64,000 nucleotides of DNA, taken from positions 1 through 64,000 of the forward strand of contig NZ_NMQR01000015.1 in assembly GCF_003545805.1 (NCBI RefSeq). Reading direction: 5' to 3'. Origin of the DNA: Photorhabdus sp. CRCIA-P01. Lineage in GTDB: Bacteria; Pseudomonadota; Gammaproteobacteria; Enterobacterales; Enterobacteriaceae. Shown here one piece after another: positions 9,444-21,669 of this stretch. The notes beneath the pieces were generated by a model, which saw only the letters and a list, made by a program, of their open reading frames with translations, did no database searches and was not told the origin of the DNA. Each line of letters opens with the position of its first letter. Position 1 is the stretch's first letter. The position numbers were made by a program, and so were the translations under genes.

Positions 9444-9872
9444 ATGGACGATTCTCCAGTTAGTGCAATAAAAAGCTATTTCAGTCAAACATTGAGTAGA
9501 AAAGATTATATTATTAGTTCTATTAAAATAGCGGTTATTTTTGGAATATTAATCTTTCTCTCTGGTTACCTAGCAGAAAACAATTATGCCGCCCATATGC
9601 AATATGAATTATCTGTGTGGCTGTACATGATCTCCATTGGCTTATGGGCAATGTGTTCCTTCGCTACGATTTACTATTTAATCATGAAAACTGCCTATAG
9701 ATTCAATGATATAGGGCTATATGGCTGGTTAATCTCTATTTTTGTCTATCTGTGCAGTGTGTTACCAAACTATTTTGCCGACAAAATAATAATGTATGCA
9801 CCACTTATCAGCCTAATTGGGATTATTCTTGCATTTATTCTGCCAAGAGGAAAAAATCATAATAAAGAGTAA
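9444..9872 (+). CDS. DUF805-like inner-membrane protein
   Basis: A 142-residue protein with four hydrophobic helices, the first at about residues 25-42. The segment YRFNDIGLYGWL resembles the RxxDxGxSGW signature of DUF805 membrane proteins, which is the basis of the call. Function is unknown for the family. The start follows an AT-rich leader with a weak ribosome site, and no operon partner is visible. An AT-rich hairpin follows the stop. Confidence 0.7.
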   Translation: MDDSPVSAIKSYFSQTLSRKDYIISSIKIAVIFGILIFLSGYLAENNYAAHMQYELSVWLYMISIGLWAMCSFATIYYLIMKTAYRFNDIGLYGWLISIFVYLCSVLPNYFADKIIMYAPLISLIGIILAFILPRGKNHNKE

Positions 9873-9906
9873 TATTTTCTCCATATCTCAAAAATTTCAT
9901 TTAATC

Positions 9907-9934
9907 TGACTATTACTTAAGATAGTAATAGTCA
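9907..9934 (+). terminator. Hairpin downstream of the DUF805 gene
   Basis: Perfect 11-bp stem (TGACTATTACT/AGTAATAGTCA) with a 6-nt loop, 35 bp after the stop codon and followed by TTATAAAATAAA. It is AT-rich with an imperfect U-tract, so termination is plausible but not certain. Confidence 0.55.
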
Positions 9935-10255
9935 TTATAAAATAAAGCGACGATTATTTATATACACTGGGGATTTTATTACTTAGCCGTTACCTTACTT
10001 CTTTCGCTATAGAAATAATAATGAAAGCGACTTGGTGTTAAAACAGTGATAACAGGAAAGATATGACCAATAACTGGCGAGATAATCGGTAATGACAGGT
10101 TAAAACAAAGTGAAGATAAATCCGAAGGGTGGACCATGAAAATCTACAGAGTTGATGAGAGGAATCATGCCATAAAAATCACTCTGATAAAGTTTTTTCC
10201 ATGGCACGATCTCACGCGATACGACGGCAAACTAAAATACTACAAAAAACTAAAA
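9935..10255. other. Convergent intergenic stretch
   Basis: 320 bp between the DUF805 gene and the end of amiD. No gene or clear terminator for amiD was recognised. Confidence 0.35.
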
Positions 10256-11077
10256 CTACTTTTTATATTTCTCAACCAGAGCCAGAGCTATTGACTCAGT
10301 TTGTGCATCAGGATTACCACTGATGTCATCTGGTCTGAAATGCATCTGGAATGCACTGATGGTCTTACGGGTATCTTCATCAAGCACACCGGTTTGTGGA
10401 ATGGTATAGCCATATTTAGCCAATGTCTTCTGGATTAATTCAACAGAAGCGCCATCATTCCATTTTCTGCCAGCCATATATTTTTCAACGGTTGCATCTT
10501 CAGGCCATGCACCGATACCTTGTTCAGCTAAACTCTTCCAAGGGAAAAGTTTGCCGGGATCATACTTTCTCAAAGGCGCGATATCACTGTGACCAACGAC
10601 ATTAATAGGTTCAATGCCATAACGTTGAATAATATCTTTCGCTAAACGCGTTAATAGATCGATCTGCTGCTCATTAAACGGATACCACTCTCTCTCAAGT
10701 AGCATTTCCGTAAATCCTTTATTAACAATTTCAATGCCAATCGAAGTGTCATTCAAGTCTTTCCGACCATTCCATCCACTGACGCCAGCATGCCATGCTC
10801 TCTTATCTTCAGGAACCAGTTGCAGAGCAACAGGCTTTCCTCTCACATAATTCGGTAACGATGGCAGCAAATAATGAGCACTGACACCGCCCTTAGTGAG
10901 TATACGCAAAGAATCTTTATCATCGACAGCGGTATAGTGGAACACCAAAAACCTTACTCTGTCATTTTGCCCTTGTGAAGGAAAAGAGCTATCAACTTTA
11001 TAAGTGCCCCGATCTTCCAGGCTGGAACACCCCGCCAATAGCATAAATAAGCCAACCAATATGATCTTCTTCATCAT
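10256..11077 (-). CDS. amiD: N-acetylmuramoyl-L-alanine amidase AmiD, lipoprotein
   Basis: Outer-membrane-anchored zinc amidase that removes the peptide from muramyl residues, including anhydro forms, in periplasmic cell-wall recycling. Residues 1-16 are a lipoprotein signal with lipobox LLAGC and lipid-bearing C17. The Amidase_2 domain (about 40-180) carries zinc ligands H47 (FHYTA), H163 (VVGHSDIAP) and D173. The C-terminal part (about 195-268, ELIQKTLAKYGY through TRKTISAFQMHFRP) is a peptidoglycan-binding domain. Two ATGs are adjacent; the SD AGGGA fits either. Length matches E. coli AmiD. Confidence 0.95.
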   Translation of the reverse strand: MMKKIILVGLFMLLAGCSSLEDRGTYKVDSSFPSQGQNDRVRFLVFHYTAVDDKDSLRILTKGGVSAHYLLPSLPNYVRGKPVALQLVPEDKRAWHAGVSGWNGRKDLNDTSIGIEIVNKGFTEMLLEREWYPFNEQQIDLLTRLAKDIIQRYGIEPINVVGHSDIAPLRKYDPGKLFPWKSLAEQGIGAWPEDATVEKYMAGRKWNDGASVELIQKTLAKYGYTIPQTGVLDEDTRKTISAFQMHFRPDDISGNPDAQTESIALALVEKYKK

Positions 11078-11214
11078 TTCCCTGTCCCACCTATTAATTG
11101 AAAGAAATATAATAACACAAAGAAATCAAATGACTACAAAATAAATTTTATGTTTTGCATGATTTTTTTATAAAATAATCAGTCTTGTTCTTGACATCGA
11201 GCACAAGTAAAGAT

Positions 11215-11249
11215 GCCTTATTCCCATAACTTAGATGGAAATAAGGCAA
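11215..11249 (-). terminator. Inverted repeat downstream of the AGCS gene
   Basis: Arms GCCTTATT and AATAAGGC (8-9 bp) separated by about 16 bp, 80 nt past the symporter stop on the minus strand. The U-tract is weak, so it is only a possible terminator. Confidence 0.45.
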
Positions 11250-11325
11250 GAATAACAAATGAAACGTGAAAGGCTATCAGCCGCTCTGTTGTTAAAGAGT
11301 ACTAACTATACTTTGTTCTAGCATT

Positions 11326-12789
11326 TCACTTGTGACTAGCCACTTGGTTCGATTTGGCAAGACTTGCCGTTTCTTCCCAAATACCAACTTCGACCTTTTT
11401 CTGAATTTCAGGATACTGATTAATATCAAATATCGGTAACTTACCGACACGTCTCTGTTGGTTGTAATCTTTTGCGAGTTTAAATGCGACGCCAGAAAGC
11501 AACAAAATAGCGGTCAGATTGGTAATTGCCATCAATGCCATAGACAAATCAGCCATTTTCCAAACTAAAGGCAATTCAGCTAACGCACCAAACATCACCA
11601 TACCCAACACCGCCAGACGTAAGATCATTAAGCCCGCGGTATGATTACGTTCAAGGAATACGATATTGCTTTCAGCATAAGCATAATTCGCAATGATTGA
11701 TGTGAATGCGAAAAAGAAGATAGCCAGTGCAATAAATTCAGATCCCCAATCACCGACAGCGGAAGACAATGCCCGCTGAGTCAATTCTATTCCACTTATT
11801 CCCGAAATATTGCCATCAAGCACACCCGATGACAGGATGATAACAGCGGTAGCACTACAGATAACTAGAGTATCCATAAAGACACCTAGCATTTGCACAT
11901 AACCCTGAGATGCCGGATGAGGAGGATATGGAGAAGCAGCAGCAGCAGCATTGGGGGCTGATCCCATCCCGGCTTCATTTGAAAACAGACCGCGTTGAAC
12001 ACCTTGTGTCATCGCCTGTGCAACACCATAACCAACGGTTCCCGCAGCGGCTTCCTGCAAACCGAATGCACTTTTGAAAATCAATGCAAACACTTCCGGC
12101 ATGCGTTCAAAGTTATGCCCGACGACCCAGAACGCCAAGATCAGATAAGCTATCGCCATAAAAGGGACAACCAACTCCGCAACCCGAGCAATAGAGCGCA
12201 AGCCGCCAAAAATAATGGCCCCACTAAGAATCACCAAACCGATGCCAACATACAAAGGATCGAAATTAAATGCGAAAGCAGCAGCCTGAACAATGGAATT
12301 TGCCTGAACAGCATTAAATACCAGACCAAAAGCAATAATAAGAAATATGGAGAACATCACGCCCATCCAGCGTACTCCAAGCCCCTTTTCCATATAGTAG
12401 GCCGGACCACCGCGGTAATTCCCCTTATCGTCTTTTGTCTTGTACAGCTGGGCAAGTGTACTCTCAATAAAAGAGGTTGCCATTCCAATCAGAGCAACCA
12501 TCCACATCCAAAAAATGGCGCCAGGCCCACCAGCCGTTAAAGCGATTGCCACACCAGTAAGGTTACCGGTACCAACCCGTGCAGCCAAGCTGGTGCACAG
12601 AGCCTGGAATGATGAAATACCCGCACTGTCAGATTTTTTACTGTTTTTCAAAACTGAAAACATGTGCCCAAAATGGCGAATCTGTATAAAACCCGTACGT
12701 ATAGTGAAGTAAATACCCGCCCCAAGAAGAAGATAAATCAATACGGAGCCCCAAAGGATACTGTTAAAAAAGCTAATTAGTTCCGTCAA
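11326..12789 (-). CDS. Sodium:alanine/glycine symporter, AGCS family
   Basis: A 487-residue inner-membrane sodium-coupled amino acid symporter with about 11 helices. Family signatures include SSFQALCTSLAARVGTGNL, the FWMWMVALIGMATSF segment, GGPAYYMEKGLG, GTVGYGVAQAMTQGVQRGLF and FSNEAGMGSAPNAAA. Alanine or glycine is the expected substrate, but specificity cannot be read here, and both AlsT-like and YaaJ-like proteins share these motifs. It starts 1.5 kb from the next plus-strand feature and appears monocistronic. Confidence 0.93.
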   Translation of the reverse strand: MTELISFFNSILWGSVLIYLLLGAGIYFTIRTGFIQIRHFGHMFSVLKNSKKSDSAGISSFQALCTSLAARVGTGNLTGVAIALTAGGPGAIFWMWMVALIGMATSFIESTLAQLYKTKDDKGNYRGGPAYYMEKGLGVRWMGVMFSIFLIIAFGLVFNAVQANSIVQAAAFAFNFDPLYVGIGLVILSGAIIFGGLRSIARVAELVVPFMAIAYLILAFWVVGHNFERMPEVFALIFKSAFGLQEAAAGTVGYGVAQAMTQGVQRGLFSNEAGMGSAPNAAAAASPYPPHPASQGYVQMLGVFMDTLVICSATAVIILSSGVLDGNISGISGIELTQRALSSAVGDWGSEFIALAIFFFAFTSIIANYAYAESNIVFLERNHTAGLMILRLAVLGMVMFGALAELPLVWKMADLSMALMAITNLTAILLLSGVAFKLAKDYNQQRRVGKLPIFDINQYPEIQKKVEVGIWEETASLAKSNQVASHK

Positions 12790-14300
12790 GATATTTTTCC
12801 CCTTAAATTAGTAAACCCAGTCTGACCATAAAATCGTATCCGGCAGAATTCATTGCGCTTAATATGCCTTTATAATTAACAAGTAACACAATGCTGTATA
12901 AAAAAACACAGAGATACTGGTCAGGAAAACGCTATGAATGTAACACAAGTTTGAAATTGATGTATAATGTTTACTGACCTTTTTACATTATCCATCAGAT
13001 TAAATGAATGTTTGGCGTACTGTTTTTGACTGAGAGTTAATAGATATGTCATTCAATCGACTATTGCCCGTCAGCCACTTCATACACTTTTGGCTATGTC
13101 TCCTACCTATGATTCACAACAAGCTACATATATGAAACCCATTGCTTTACTCTTTACCCACACAATCACTCACACAAGTAAAAAAAGTTCTACCAACGAA
13201 CCGCTTGTTAATTAAATCAACAGCCAATTAATATCAAGAAAAAAAATTCAAAAATAAGATATTGTGATTAATTTTGTGAGCAGATTATCAGCTTTAACAA
13301 AAAGATCATCATTAATTTAGAAAATTTCGCATAGTGGCATTTATCACATAACACATTAAAAATCAAAAAGATAAAAAACTCTCTTATCGGATCACAATGA
13401 AATACCAACACATATACTCAATGTGGGAAATATCATCCCAATAGATAACATAACATGCAAAAAACTAATAAACATCTCAACCTATATCTGACATTTATCT
13501 GTAAACTTCCTCAATCACAAGAACAAATGATATTTTCCTCTTCGCTATTTGCGTTAAGTTATCATTAACATTAAAAAATTTTTAACAAATGTTCTCCACT
13601 TCTTTATTTGATTATAACGAATACATTTCTGCTTATTTTTCTATTCTCTGAATACCTTCAAATAGATATAATCGTTCCCACTATTCCATTCTCTATAAGA
13701 TGATTGTCCAATATTTCCGCAAACGGATTAAAATAACAATAAAGCCGATATAATAAGATCCTTTTTTTATAAAAGATCGAGCGGTACTTTGATTACCTGC
13801 CAGATAGACTAAAACCTTTTATAAGGTTTGTAGAAAATTTGTTGAATAAGCAACAGAATTTTAAGTAAATCGGGTACACTGCAAACCAAAATCATTAGAA
13901 TGATATTACCACTTTAAATTTTCCTAAGACTGGATACTACGAGCACAGATATCTTGGATAAATCCCAAAAACACAAGACTTAACTTTGACAATTCACCGT
14001 GATGGCCAGTTAGGGGCAGCTTAACCCAATTATACATAGTTAAAATCAACTTTTACTTTACATTATCTTAACATTATGTTTTAATTTCGTTAAAATATTA
14101 TTTCATAATAAAACTATATTGTAAAAAATATGAAAAAACTTCTCTCATATGCAACATAAAACTGGATCTTTTATTATCTACTGCTAATATTTTCATTTGT
14201 TATCTTTTACAAAAAAAATATGTTTATGAAGTTAATATTGTATAAATATCTCACTTTTATTCTAAATGCATAATTTAAACAATATACGTTGAGGTTATGA
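12790..14300. other. 1.5-kb AT-rich gene-free region
   Basis: No frame longer than about 60 codons with coding character. The sequence is very AT-rich, with many short A and T runs, the composition that H-NS-type proteins bind. It ends at an integrase fragment, so it may be the eroded edge of a former mobile element; no attachment repeat was found. Confidence 0.4.
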
Positions 14301-14486
14301 ATGATGTTAAGAAGAAAAAGGAAGAATCCCACTGATAACAATTTACCTATAAGAGTCTATCGTGGGAGATCTAAATATGAATATCACCCTCCATCAGGAG
14401 GTTCAATATCCATTTGTTGTTTAAGTTCACCATTATCTGTCGTTTGGGAGGAATATGAAAAAATTCTTAATAAGGAAAAGCAATAA
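14301..14486 (+). pseudogene. Phage integrase N-terminal fragment
   Basis: A 61-codon frame with a plausible ribosome site (TTGAGG) and ATG. The product reads MLRRKRKNPTDNNLP, then RVYRGRSKYEYHPPSGGSI, then SPLSVVWEEYEKIL, which resembles the arm-binding N-terminus of some tyrosine-recombinase integrases. Those proteins then continue into core-binding and catalytic domains. Here the frame stops after about 60 residues, and no catalytic R-H-R-Y segment follows. It is best read as a truncated integrase relic. A small independent DNA-binding protein remains possible because the start is intact and a terminator-like hairpin follows. Confidence 0.5.
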
Positions 14487-14544
14487 CTAAATAATAACAT
14501 TTCAAATATTATACAGTAAGTACTTTATTTACAGTTATAAAACC

Positions 14545-14575
14545 AGCGGGAGAACAAACTCCCGTTAGCGGTTTT
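14545..14575 (+). terminator. Hairpin with T-rich tail
   Basis: Stem CGGGAG/CTCCCG with a 6-nt loop, followed shortly by GGTTTTC. It lies about 60 bp past the integrase fragment on the plus strand. Confidence 0.5.
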
Positions 14576-14812
14576 CGCCTAAATACATCAACAATAAAGA
14601 TTTTTACACGCCATTAAATTAACTATCCGGTTTTAACTTCTTATATCTACATATCGCTCATCAAACCAAGCTGATCATTCGGACAAAGAAACTCAGCACA
14701 GCTCAGACCATTTCAGTATGAGCTGGAACATATCGCAACAAAAGACGATGAAAAGGAGGAAAAAGCGATAAATGAAAGAATGAGTTAGCAGTAACTTGCG
14801 ATATTTTGCAAG

Positions 14813-15187
14813 TTACTGGATAACAGCAGCCGCCTTAAAAATATACTCTTTGAATAGCAACGCCAGCGCCGCAGCAACAATAAACCATTGGAGTCGATCA
14901 AATTTACCTTCAAGTTTATCAAAACGCTTATCTATAGATTCAAAACGCTTATCCATAACATCGAAACATTTATCAATAGATTCGAAGCGTCTATCTATTA
15001 ATTCGAATCGCTTATCAATAGATTCAAAGCGTTTATCAAGTGACACAAAGTTAGCCTCAGTCTCACGGCGCAGATTATCAACACTCTCCTGAGTTGCAAG
15101 ATGTTGCATATTCTGCCCTCGATGCAAGAGAGCGTTCAGTACATCGCTAGTACTAAACTCTATTTTTTTATCATCTGAGTCACTCAT
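14813..15187 (-). CDS. Heptad-repeat coiled-coil, C-terminally membrane-anchored protein
   Basis: I do not recognise a named gene. The 124-residue product starts at an ATG preceded by an excellent SD (AGGAGGG); a longer frame to 15319 has no such site. Residues 1-40 are acidic and mixed. Residues about 47-100 are eight consecutive heptads of the form DKRFESI, predicting a long coiled coil. Residues 101-120 (WFIVAAALALLF, then KEYIF) form one hydrophobic helix at the extreme C-terminus, suggesting a tail-anchored oligomer. The repeats are nearly identical at DNA level, so heptad number could vary between strains. The overall shape resembles several small phage or Bdr-like coiled-coil proteins, but no function can be assigned. 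Confidence 0.75.
   Translation of the reverse strand: MSDSDDKKIEFSTSDVLNALLHRGQNMQHLATQESVDNLRRETEANFVSLDKRFESIDKRFELIDRRFESIDKCFDVMDKRFESIDKRFDKLEGKFDRLQWFIVAAALALLFKEYIFKAAAVIQ
14888..15049 (-). repeat. 21-bp tandem repeats encoding heptads
   Basis: About eight tandem 21-nt units, each encoding (D/E)KRFxxI-like heptads. On the plus strand the repeated core is close to CGCTTATCAATAGATTCAAA. In-frame expansion or contraction would preserve the reading frame. Confidence 0.8.
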
Positions 15188-15501
15188 CCCTACCCTCCTA
15201 TCAGACAAAACCAATATTAACTTTAGTATACACTCCGCCATATATGACTTGCAAAATTTTCCGTTTAATAAAACAACAATATATGCCTTTAAGCACTTGA
15301 GATTTTCCAATAAAATCATTAAGCCATAAACAGGAAAAAATGAAAGATAACTAACTGAAAATAGGGAAAAATTAGGAAATATAACGTAAAATAAATGCAG
15401 TTTTCCGCCACTATTTTTAAGAATTTTACAGCAAAAAATCCTGTAAATTCAGAAAACCCCACGGAGTATTCGCTACCGTGAAGTTTTCACAAGATGACGG
15501 A
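15188..15501. other. Intergenic region with icd terminator candidate
   Basis: Contains the promoter side of the coiled-coil gene. At about 15457-15482 it has an inverted repeat (CACGG/CCGTG) followed on the minus strand by GGGGTTTTC, a likely terminator of icd. Confidence 0.45.
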
Positions 15502-16755
15502 TTACATATGCTGAATAATCGCGTCACCAAATTCGCTACATTTCAATAGCTTGGCGCCTTCCATCAGACGTTCGAAATCATAAGTCACGGTTTTCGCGGC
15601 AATCGCACCTTCCATACCTTTAACGATTAGATCCGCGGCTTCCGACCAACCCATATGGCGCAACATCATCTCAGCGGAAAGAATCACAGAACCTGGATTC
15701 ACCTTATCCTGACCGGCATATTTAGGTGCTGTACCATGAGTGGCTTCAAACAGAGCACATTCATCACCGATGTTTGCTCCCGGAGCGATACCGATACCAC
15801 CAACCTGAGCAGCCAGTGCATCAGAAATATAGTCACCATTCAGGTTCATACAGGCGATAACATCATATTCAGCAGGACGCAGCAAAATCTGTTGTAGAAA
15901 CGCATCGGCGATGACATCTTTGACAATGATCTCTTTACCGTTTTTCGGATTCTTAATTTTCACCCAAGGGCCGCCATCCAACAGTTCACCGCCGAACTCT
16001 TCACGAGCAAGCTGATAACCCCAGTCTTTGAAAGCACCTTCGGTGAACTTCATAATGTTGCCTTTATGAACCAGAGTGACAGATTCACGATCATTATCAA
16101 TTGCGTATTCGACGGCAGCACGAACCAAGCGTTTAGTTCCCTCCTCGGAACAGGGTTTCACACCGATACCACATTGCCGTGGGAAACGGATTTTATTTAC
16201 GCCCATCTCTTCTTGCAGGAATTTGATCACTTTATCCGCTTCGACAGACCCCGCTTTCCATTCAATACCGGCGTAAATATCTTCCGCGTTTTCACGGAAA
16301 ATAACCATATCGGTCAATTCAGGTTGTTTGACCGGACTTGGCGTTCCCTGGTAGTAACGAACAGGGCGAAGGCAAACATACAGATCTAATTGCTGACGCA
16401 ATGCTACGTTCAGAGAACGAATACCACCGCCAACCGGCGTGGTCAGAGGACCTTTAATGGCGACGCGATATTCACGGATCAAATCCAACGTTTCATCCGG
16501 CAACCAAACATCTTTACCGTATACATGAGTCGATTTTTCACCGGTGTAGATTTCCATCCAGGAAATTTTACGCTCACCCTGATAGGCTTTCTGAACCGCT
16601 GCATCGACCACTTTCAACATTGCAGGGGTAACATCGACACCAATCCCATCCCCTTCGATATAAGGGATGACCGGGTTATTCGGAACAACCAGTTTACCTT
16701 TAGCGTCGACTGTTATTTTTTTACCTTCCACCGGAATAACTACTTTGCTTTCCAT
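15502..16755 (-). CDS. icd: NADP-dependent isocitrate dehydrogenase
   Basis: TCA-cycle enzyme that oxidatively decarboxylates isocitrate to 2-oxoglutarate with NADP. The 417-residue product is almost identical in layout to E. coli Icd. Substrate-binding [13 protein letters not shown] contains S114, equivalent to the E. coli phosphorylation-control serine S113. [26 protein letters not shown] and the metal-binding [10 protein letters not shown] and [20 protein letters not shown] are intact. It is divergent from rluE, as in E. coli, and is an anchor for collinearity with the E. coli icd-mfd region. Confidence 0.98.
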   Translation of the reverse strand: MESKVVIPVEGKKITVDAKGKLVVPNNPVIPYIEGDGIGVDVTPAMLKVVDAAVQKAYQGERKISWMEIYTGEKSTHVYGKDVWLPDETLDLIREYRVAIKGPLTTPVGGGIRSLNVALRQQLDLYVCLRPVRYYQGTPSPVKQPELTDMVIFRENAEDIYAGIEWKAGSVEADKVIKFLQEEMGVNKIRFPRQCGIGVKPCSEEGTKRLVRAAVEYAIDNDRESVTLVHKGNIMKFTEGAFKDWGYQLAREEFGGELLDGGPWVKIKNPKNGKEIIVKDVIADAFLQQILLRPAEYDVIACMNLNGDYISDALAAQVGGIGIAPGANIGDECALFEATHGTAPKYAGQDKVNPGSVILSAEMMLRHMGWSEAADLIVKGMEGAIAAKTVTYDFERLMEGAKLLKCSEFGDAIIQHM

Positions 16756-16891
16756 TAACCTCTCCTTTCAAGTAAGCGTAATACCTTGTTAATTTTTTGT
16801 AAGGGACGTGTCAATACTACTTGAATATTCTGCGAACGCCAATTGATAGCAGACTAATGTATAATACCCCTTCCATTTTATTCAGTGATCT

Positions 16892-17524
16892 ATGATGACA
16901 AATTTCTCTATTAAAAAACACAAACTTAACCGATTCAGCCAAAGAAAAATATCACATTCCGTCAAAAAACCAACAGTACCTCGTCGAGTGTTGATATTTA
17001 ACAAACCTTACGATGTTTTACCCCAGTTCACTGATGAAATGGGCAGAACAACACTAAAGGACTTTATCCCATTCCCCAATGTGTATGCCGCCGGGCGTTT
17101 AGATCGTGACAGTGAAGGATTATTAATTCTAACCAATGACGGCAAACTTCAAGCACAGCTAACCCAACCAAATAAAAAAACAGCCAAAGTTTATTATGTG
17201 CAAGTTGAAGGCGTTCCAGATGAAATCTCTCTTGATAAGTTACGCAATGGCATCATATTAAAAGATGGGCCTACCCTACCCGCAGGTATCGAGTTAGTTC
17301 ATGAACCGACATGGCTCTGGAGTCGCCATCCACCCATTCGTGAACGCAAAAATATTCCGGTAAGTTGGTTAAAAATAACACTTTATGAAGGCCGAAATCG
17401 TCAAGTGCGCAGAATGACAGCACATATCGGTTTTCCTACACTTCGGCTGATTCGTTTTAGTATGGGAAACTTACAATTAGGCAAGATGAAACCCGGTGAA
17501 TGGAAGGAGATCAATTTTGTTTAG
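16892..17524 (+). CDS. rluE: 23S rRNA pseudouridine(2457) synthase RluE
   Basis: RsuA-family pseudouridine synthase that modifies U2457 of 23S rRNA. The 210-residue product has an Arg/Lys-rich N-terminus, then the family motif [18 protein letters not shown] with the catalytic Asp (LDRDS), KVYYVQVEG and [21 protein letters not shown]. It is first in a plus-strand run rluE-nudJ-mnmA-hflD-purB, the same order as in E. coli, and its stop codon overlaps the nudJ start. Confidence 0.96.
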   Translation: MMTNFSIKKHKLNRFSQRKISHSVKKPTVPRRVLIFNKPYDVLPQFTDEMGRTTLKDFIPFPNVYAAGRLDRDSEGLLILTNDGKLQAQLTQPNKKTAKVYYVQVEGVPDEISLDKLRNGIILKDGPTLPAGIELVHEPTWLWSRHPPIRERKNIPVSWLKITLYEGRNRQVRRMTAHIGFPTLRLIRFSMGNLQLGKMKPGEWKEINFV

Positions 17525-17966
17525 CCCCCACATCACAGTTGCCTGTGTTGTCCATGCCCAGAATAAATTCCTGGTAGTTGAAGAGACAATTAATGGCAAA
17601 GCATTATGGAATCAACCCGCTGGTCATCTTGAGGCTGGTGAAACATTGTTACAAGCGGCGGAACGCGAATTATGGGAAGAAGCCGGTATTCAGGCTAAGC
17701 CGCAAGCACTGCTGAAAGTTCATCAGTGGGTTGCACCAGACGGCACCCCTTTTATCCGTTTTCTGTTTCTGGTTGAAATGGAACAACAAACAGTGACCTA
17801 TCCACAAGACCGTGATATTGACTGTTGCCATTGGGTTACAGCAGAACAAATATTCAGTAGCCATTATCTTCGTTCTCCACTTGTCGCAGAAAGTATTCAC
17901 TGTTACCTGCAAAACGAAAAGCATCCTCTCACCCTACTGGATAGTTATGTTTCTCCGTTTATTTAA
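17517..17966 (+). CDS. nudJ: Nudix phosphatase NudJ
   Basis: Nudix hydrolase acting on nucleoside tri- and diphosphates and on HMP-pyrophosphate (TPP pathway) in E. coli. The Nudix box [20 protein letters not shown] is complete. The natural N-terminus, [13 protein letters not shown], requires a TTG start at 17517; this is preceded by AAGGAGATCAATT and overlaps the rluE stop by 8 bp. An upstream ATG in frame adds seven non-homologous residues that would lie inside rluE. The 149-residue length fits E. coli NudJ. Confidence 0.94.
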   Translation: MFSPHITVACVVHAQNKFLVVEETINGKALWNQPAGHLEAGETLLQAAERELWEEAGIQAKPQALLKVHQWVAPDGTPFIRFLFLVEMEQQTVTYPQDRDIDCCHWVTAEQIFSSHYLRSPLVAESIHCYLQNEKHPLTLLDSYVSPFI

Positions 17967-18050
17967 TAACAAAACAGTGATACGTTTAATGCACCCCGAT
18001 TTGCAACGTGTTAAAATACGGCGCTTGTTTTTTTCTCCAGTGAGATTCCC

Positions 18051-19154
18051 ATGTCAGATAACAGCCAGAAAAAAGTCATTGTCGGCATGTCCGGCGGTGT
18101 AGATTCCTCCGTTTCCGCCTATTTGCTACAACAGCAAGGTTATCAAGTGGCTGGCTTGTTCATGAAGAATTGGGAAGAGGACGATAATGAAGAGTACTGT
18201 TCAGCCGCGACTGATCTGGCTGATGCCCAATCCGTTTGCGATAAGTTAGGCATCGAACTTCATACCGTCAATTTTGCTGCCGAATATTGGGATAATGTTT
18301 TCGAGCATTTTCTTTCTGAATATAGAGCGGGCAGAACACCTAACCCAGATATTCTATGTAATAAAGAAATTAAGTTTAAAGCATTTCTGGAATTCGCTGC
18401 TGAGGATTTAGGCGCGGATTACATCGCAACAGGTCATTATGTCCGCCGCAAGGATATTAACGGTAAAAGCCAATTATGGCGTGGGCTGGATGACAATAAA
18501 GACCAAAGCTACTTCTTATATACACTGAGCCACCAACAAATTGCTCAAAGCCTATTTCCGGTCGGTGAACTGGAAAAACCGGAGGTCCGTCGTATCGCTG
18601 AAAAAATCGGTCTGGTGACGGCAAAGAAAAAAGATTCCACCGGTATCTGTTTTATTGGTGAGCGCAAATTCCGTGATTTCCTTGGCCGTTATTTACCTGC
18701 CAAACTTGGCCCAATCATGACAGTAGATGGAGAAACCCTCGGTGAACATCAGGGGCTGATGTACCATACACTGGGGCAACGTAAAGGTTTAGGGATCGGT
18801 GGAACGAAAGAAGGTAGCGAAGAGCCGTGGTATGTCATGGATAAAGACGTTCAGAACAACATCCTGATCGTGGCTCAGGGGCATGAACACCCCCGTTTAA
18901 TGTCTACCGGCCTTATTGCACAGCAACTTCACTGGGTTGACAGACAGGCATTAACTGAAGAAATCCATTGCGTCGTCAAAACACGTTATCGTCAGCAAGA
19001 TATTCCTTGCACTGTCACCCCCATAAACAAAGATAAAATAGAAGTCCGTTTTGCTAACCCTGTCGCCGCAGTCACCCCCGGCCAATCAGCCGTCTTTTAT
19101 CAGGGTGAAATTTGTCTTGGCGGTGGAGTGATCGAACAACGTTTGCAGGAGTAA
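18051..19154 (+). CDS. mnmA: tRNA 2-thiouridylase MnmA
   Basis: Cytosolic enzyme that adds sulfur to U34 of tRNA-Lys, -Glu and -Gln using persulfide relayed by the Tus/IscS system. The ATP pyrophosphatase loop [16 protein letters not shown] is at residues 11-26. The two catalytic cysteines are in [12 protein letters not shown] (about C102) and TGICFIGE (about C199). Length is 367, and the end is [14 protein letters not shown]. hflD begins 2 bp after the stop, so the two are translationally close. Confidence 0.98.
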   Translation: MSDNSQKKVIVGMSGGVDSSVSAYLLQQQGYQVAGLFMKNWEEDDNEEYCSAATDLADAQSVCDKLGIELHTVNFAAEYWDNVFEHFLSEYRAGRTPNPDILCNKEIKFKAFLEFAAEDLGADYIATGHYVRRKDINGKSQLWRGLDDNKDQSYFLYTLSHQQIAQSLFPVGELEKPEVRRIAEKIGLVTAKKKDSTGICFIGERKFRDFLGRYLPAKLGPIMTVDGETLGEHQGLMYHTLGQRKGLGIGGTKEGSEEPWYVMDKDVQNNILIVAQGHEHPRLMSTGLIAQQLHWVDRQALTEEIHCVVKTRYRQQDIPCTVTPINKDKIEVRFANPVAAVTPGQSAVFYQGEICLGGGVIEQRLQE

Positions 19155-19156
19155 TT

Positions 19157-21177
<2,021 letters not shown>

Positions 21178-21189
21178 TTGATATTCCAC

Positions 21190-21250
21190 AGACGGATAAA
21201 ATATCCGTCTCAAACCGCTGACAAACCTCGTTGAAAACAACGAGGTTTTT
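21190..21250 (+). terminator. Double hairpin terminator after purB
   Basis: First hairpin: AGACGGAT/ATCCGTCT (21190-21210). Second: AAACCTCGTTG/CAACGAGGTTT (about 21223-21248), ending in a T-run. The second is a classical Rho-independent terminator. Confidence 0.9.
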
Positions 21251-21385
21251 ACTTTTATCATGAATAATAATACTGACTATTTTTCCTTATTAACCTGTTT
21301 TAACTGCCTGTAAAGGCGGGTAAAAAATTCAATGCTCAACTGACATTGGGAGAGAAAACATCAGGAAAAATGGGTTTTTAATTGA

Positions 21386-21613
21386 TTAACCTGAGGTTTG
21401 CTTAAGAAGGGAACTCAGCGCCTGAGGCACGATCAAAGTAACACTATCATCCAAGTAAATATTGATACCATCCAGCCCACCAGCAAATTCACCCTCACCT
21501 AATGCCAATAACATCTTAGCTTTGGATATCGACTGAATACTGTCCGGGGATTCAATTGGTGTGCGTTGCTTACCGCCACCACCTTTGCGGCCTTTGATTG
21601 TTAAAATTGTCAT
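21386..21613 (-). pseudogene. Truncated phage tail tip protein J (N-terminal fragment)
   Basis: A 75-codon minus-strand frame. Its first 55 residues (IKGRKGGGGKQRTPIESPDS, then LLALGEGEFAGGLDGINIYLDD) match the N-terminal pattern of lambda-type host-specificity protein J. Intact J proteins exceed 1,000 residues; here similarity ends after INIYLDD and a stop follows 20 codons later. The ATG and SD (GAGTGAG) are intact. It lies in tail-gene order after a fragment of gene I, with hicAB between them on the other strand. Confidence 0.65.
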
Positions 21614-21627
21614 GACTCACTCTATAA

Positions 21628-21646
21628 TGTAGGTATAATACCTACA
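21628..21646. promoter_or_regulatory. Perfect 19-bp palindrome, candidate HicB operator O1
   Basis: TGTAGGTAT-A-ATACCTACA has perfect 9-bp arms. It lies upstream of hicA and directly before the J fragment on the other strand. A near copy occurs 42 bp downstream. Confidence 0.65.
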
Positions 21647-21669
21647 AAAATATTGACAATGGAATCAGA

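Noticed and set aside
14796-15092. 98-codon plus-strand frame with repeated KRLSIDS
   Set aside because: It is the antisense shadow of the 21-bp heptad repeats in the real minus-strand gene.
15655-16758. Several plus-strand frames of 66-122 codons
   Set aside because: Antisense shadows of icd.
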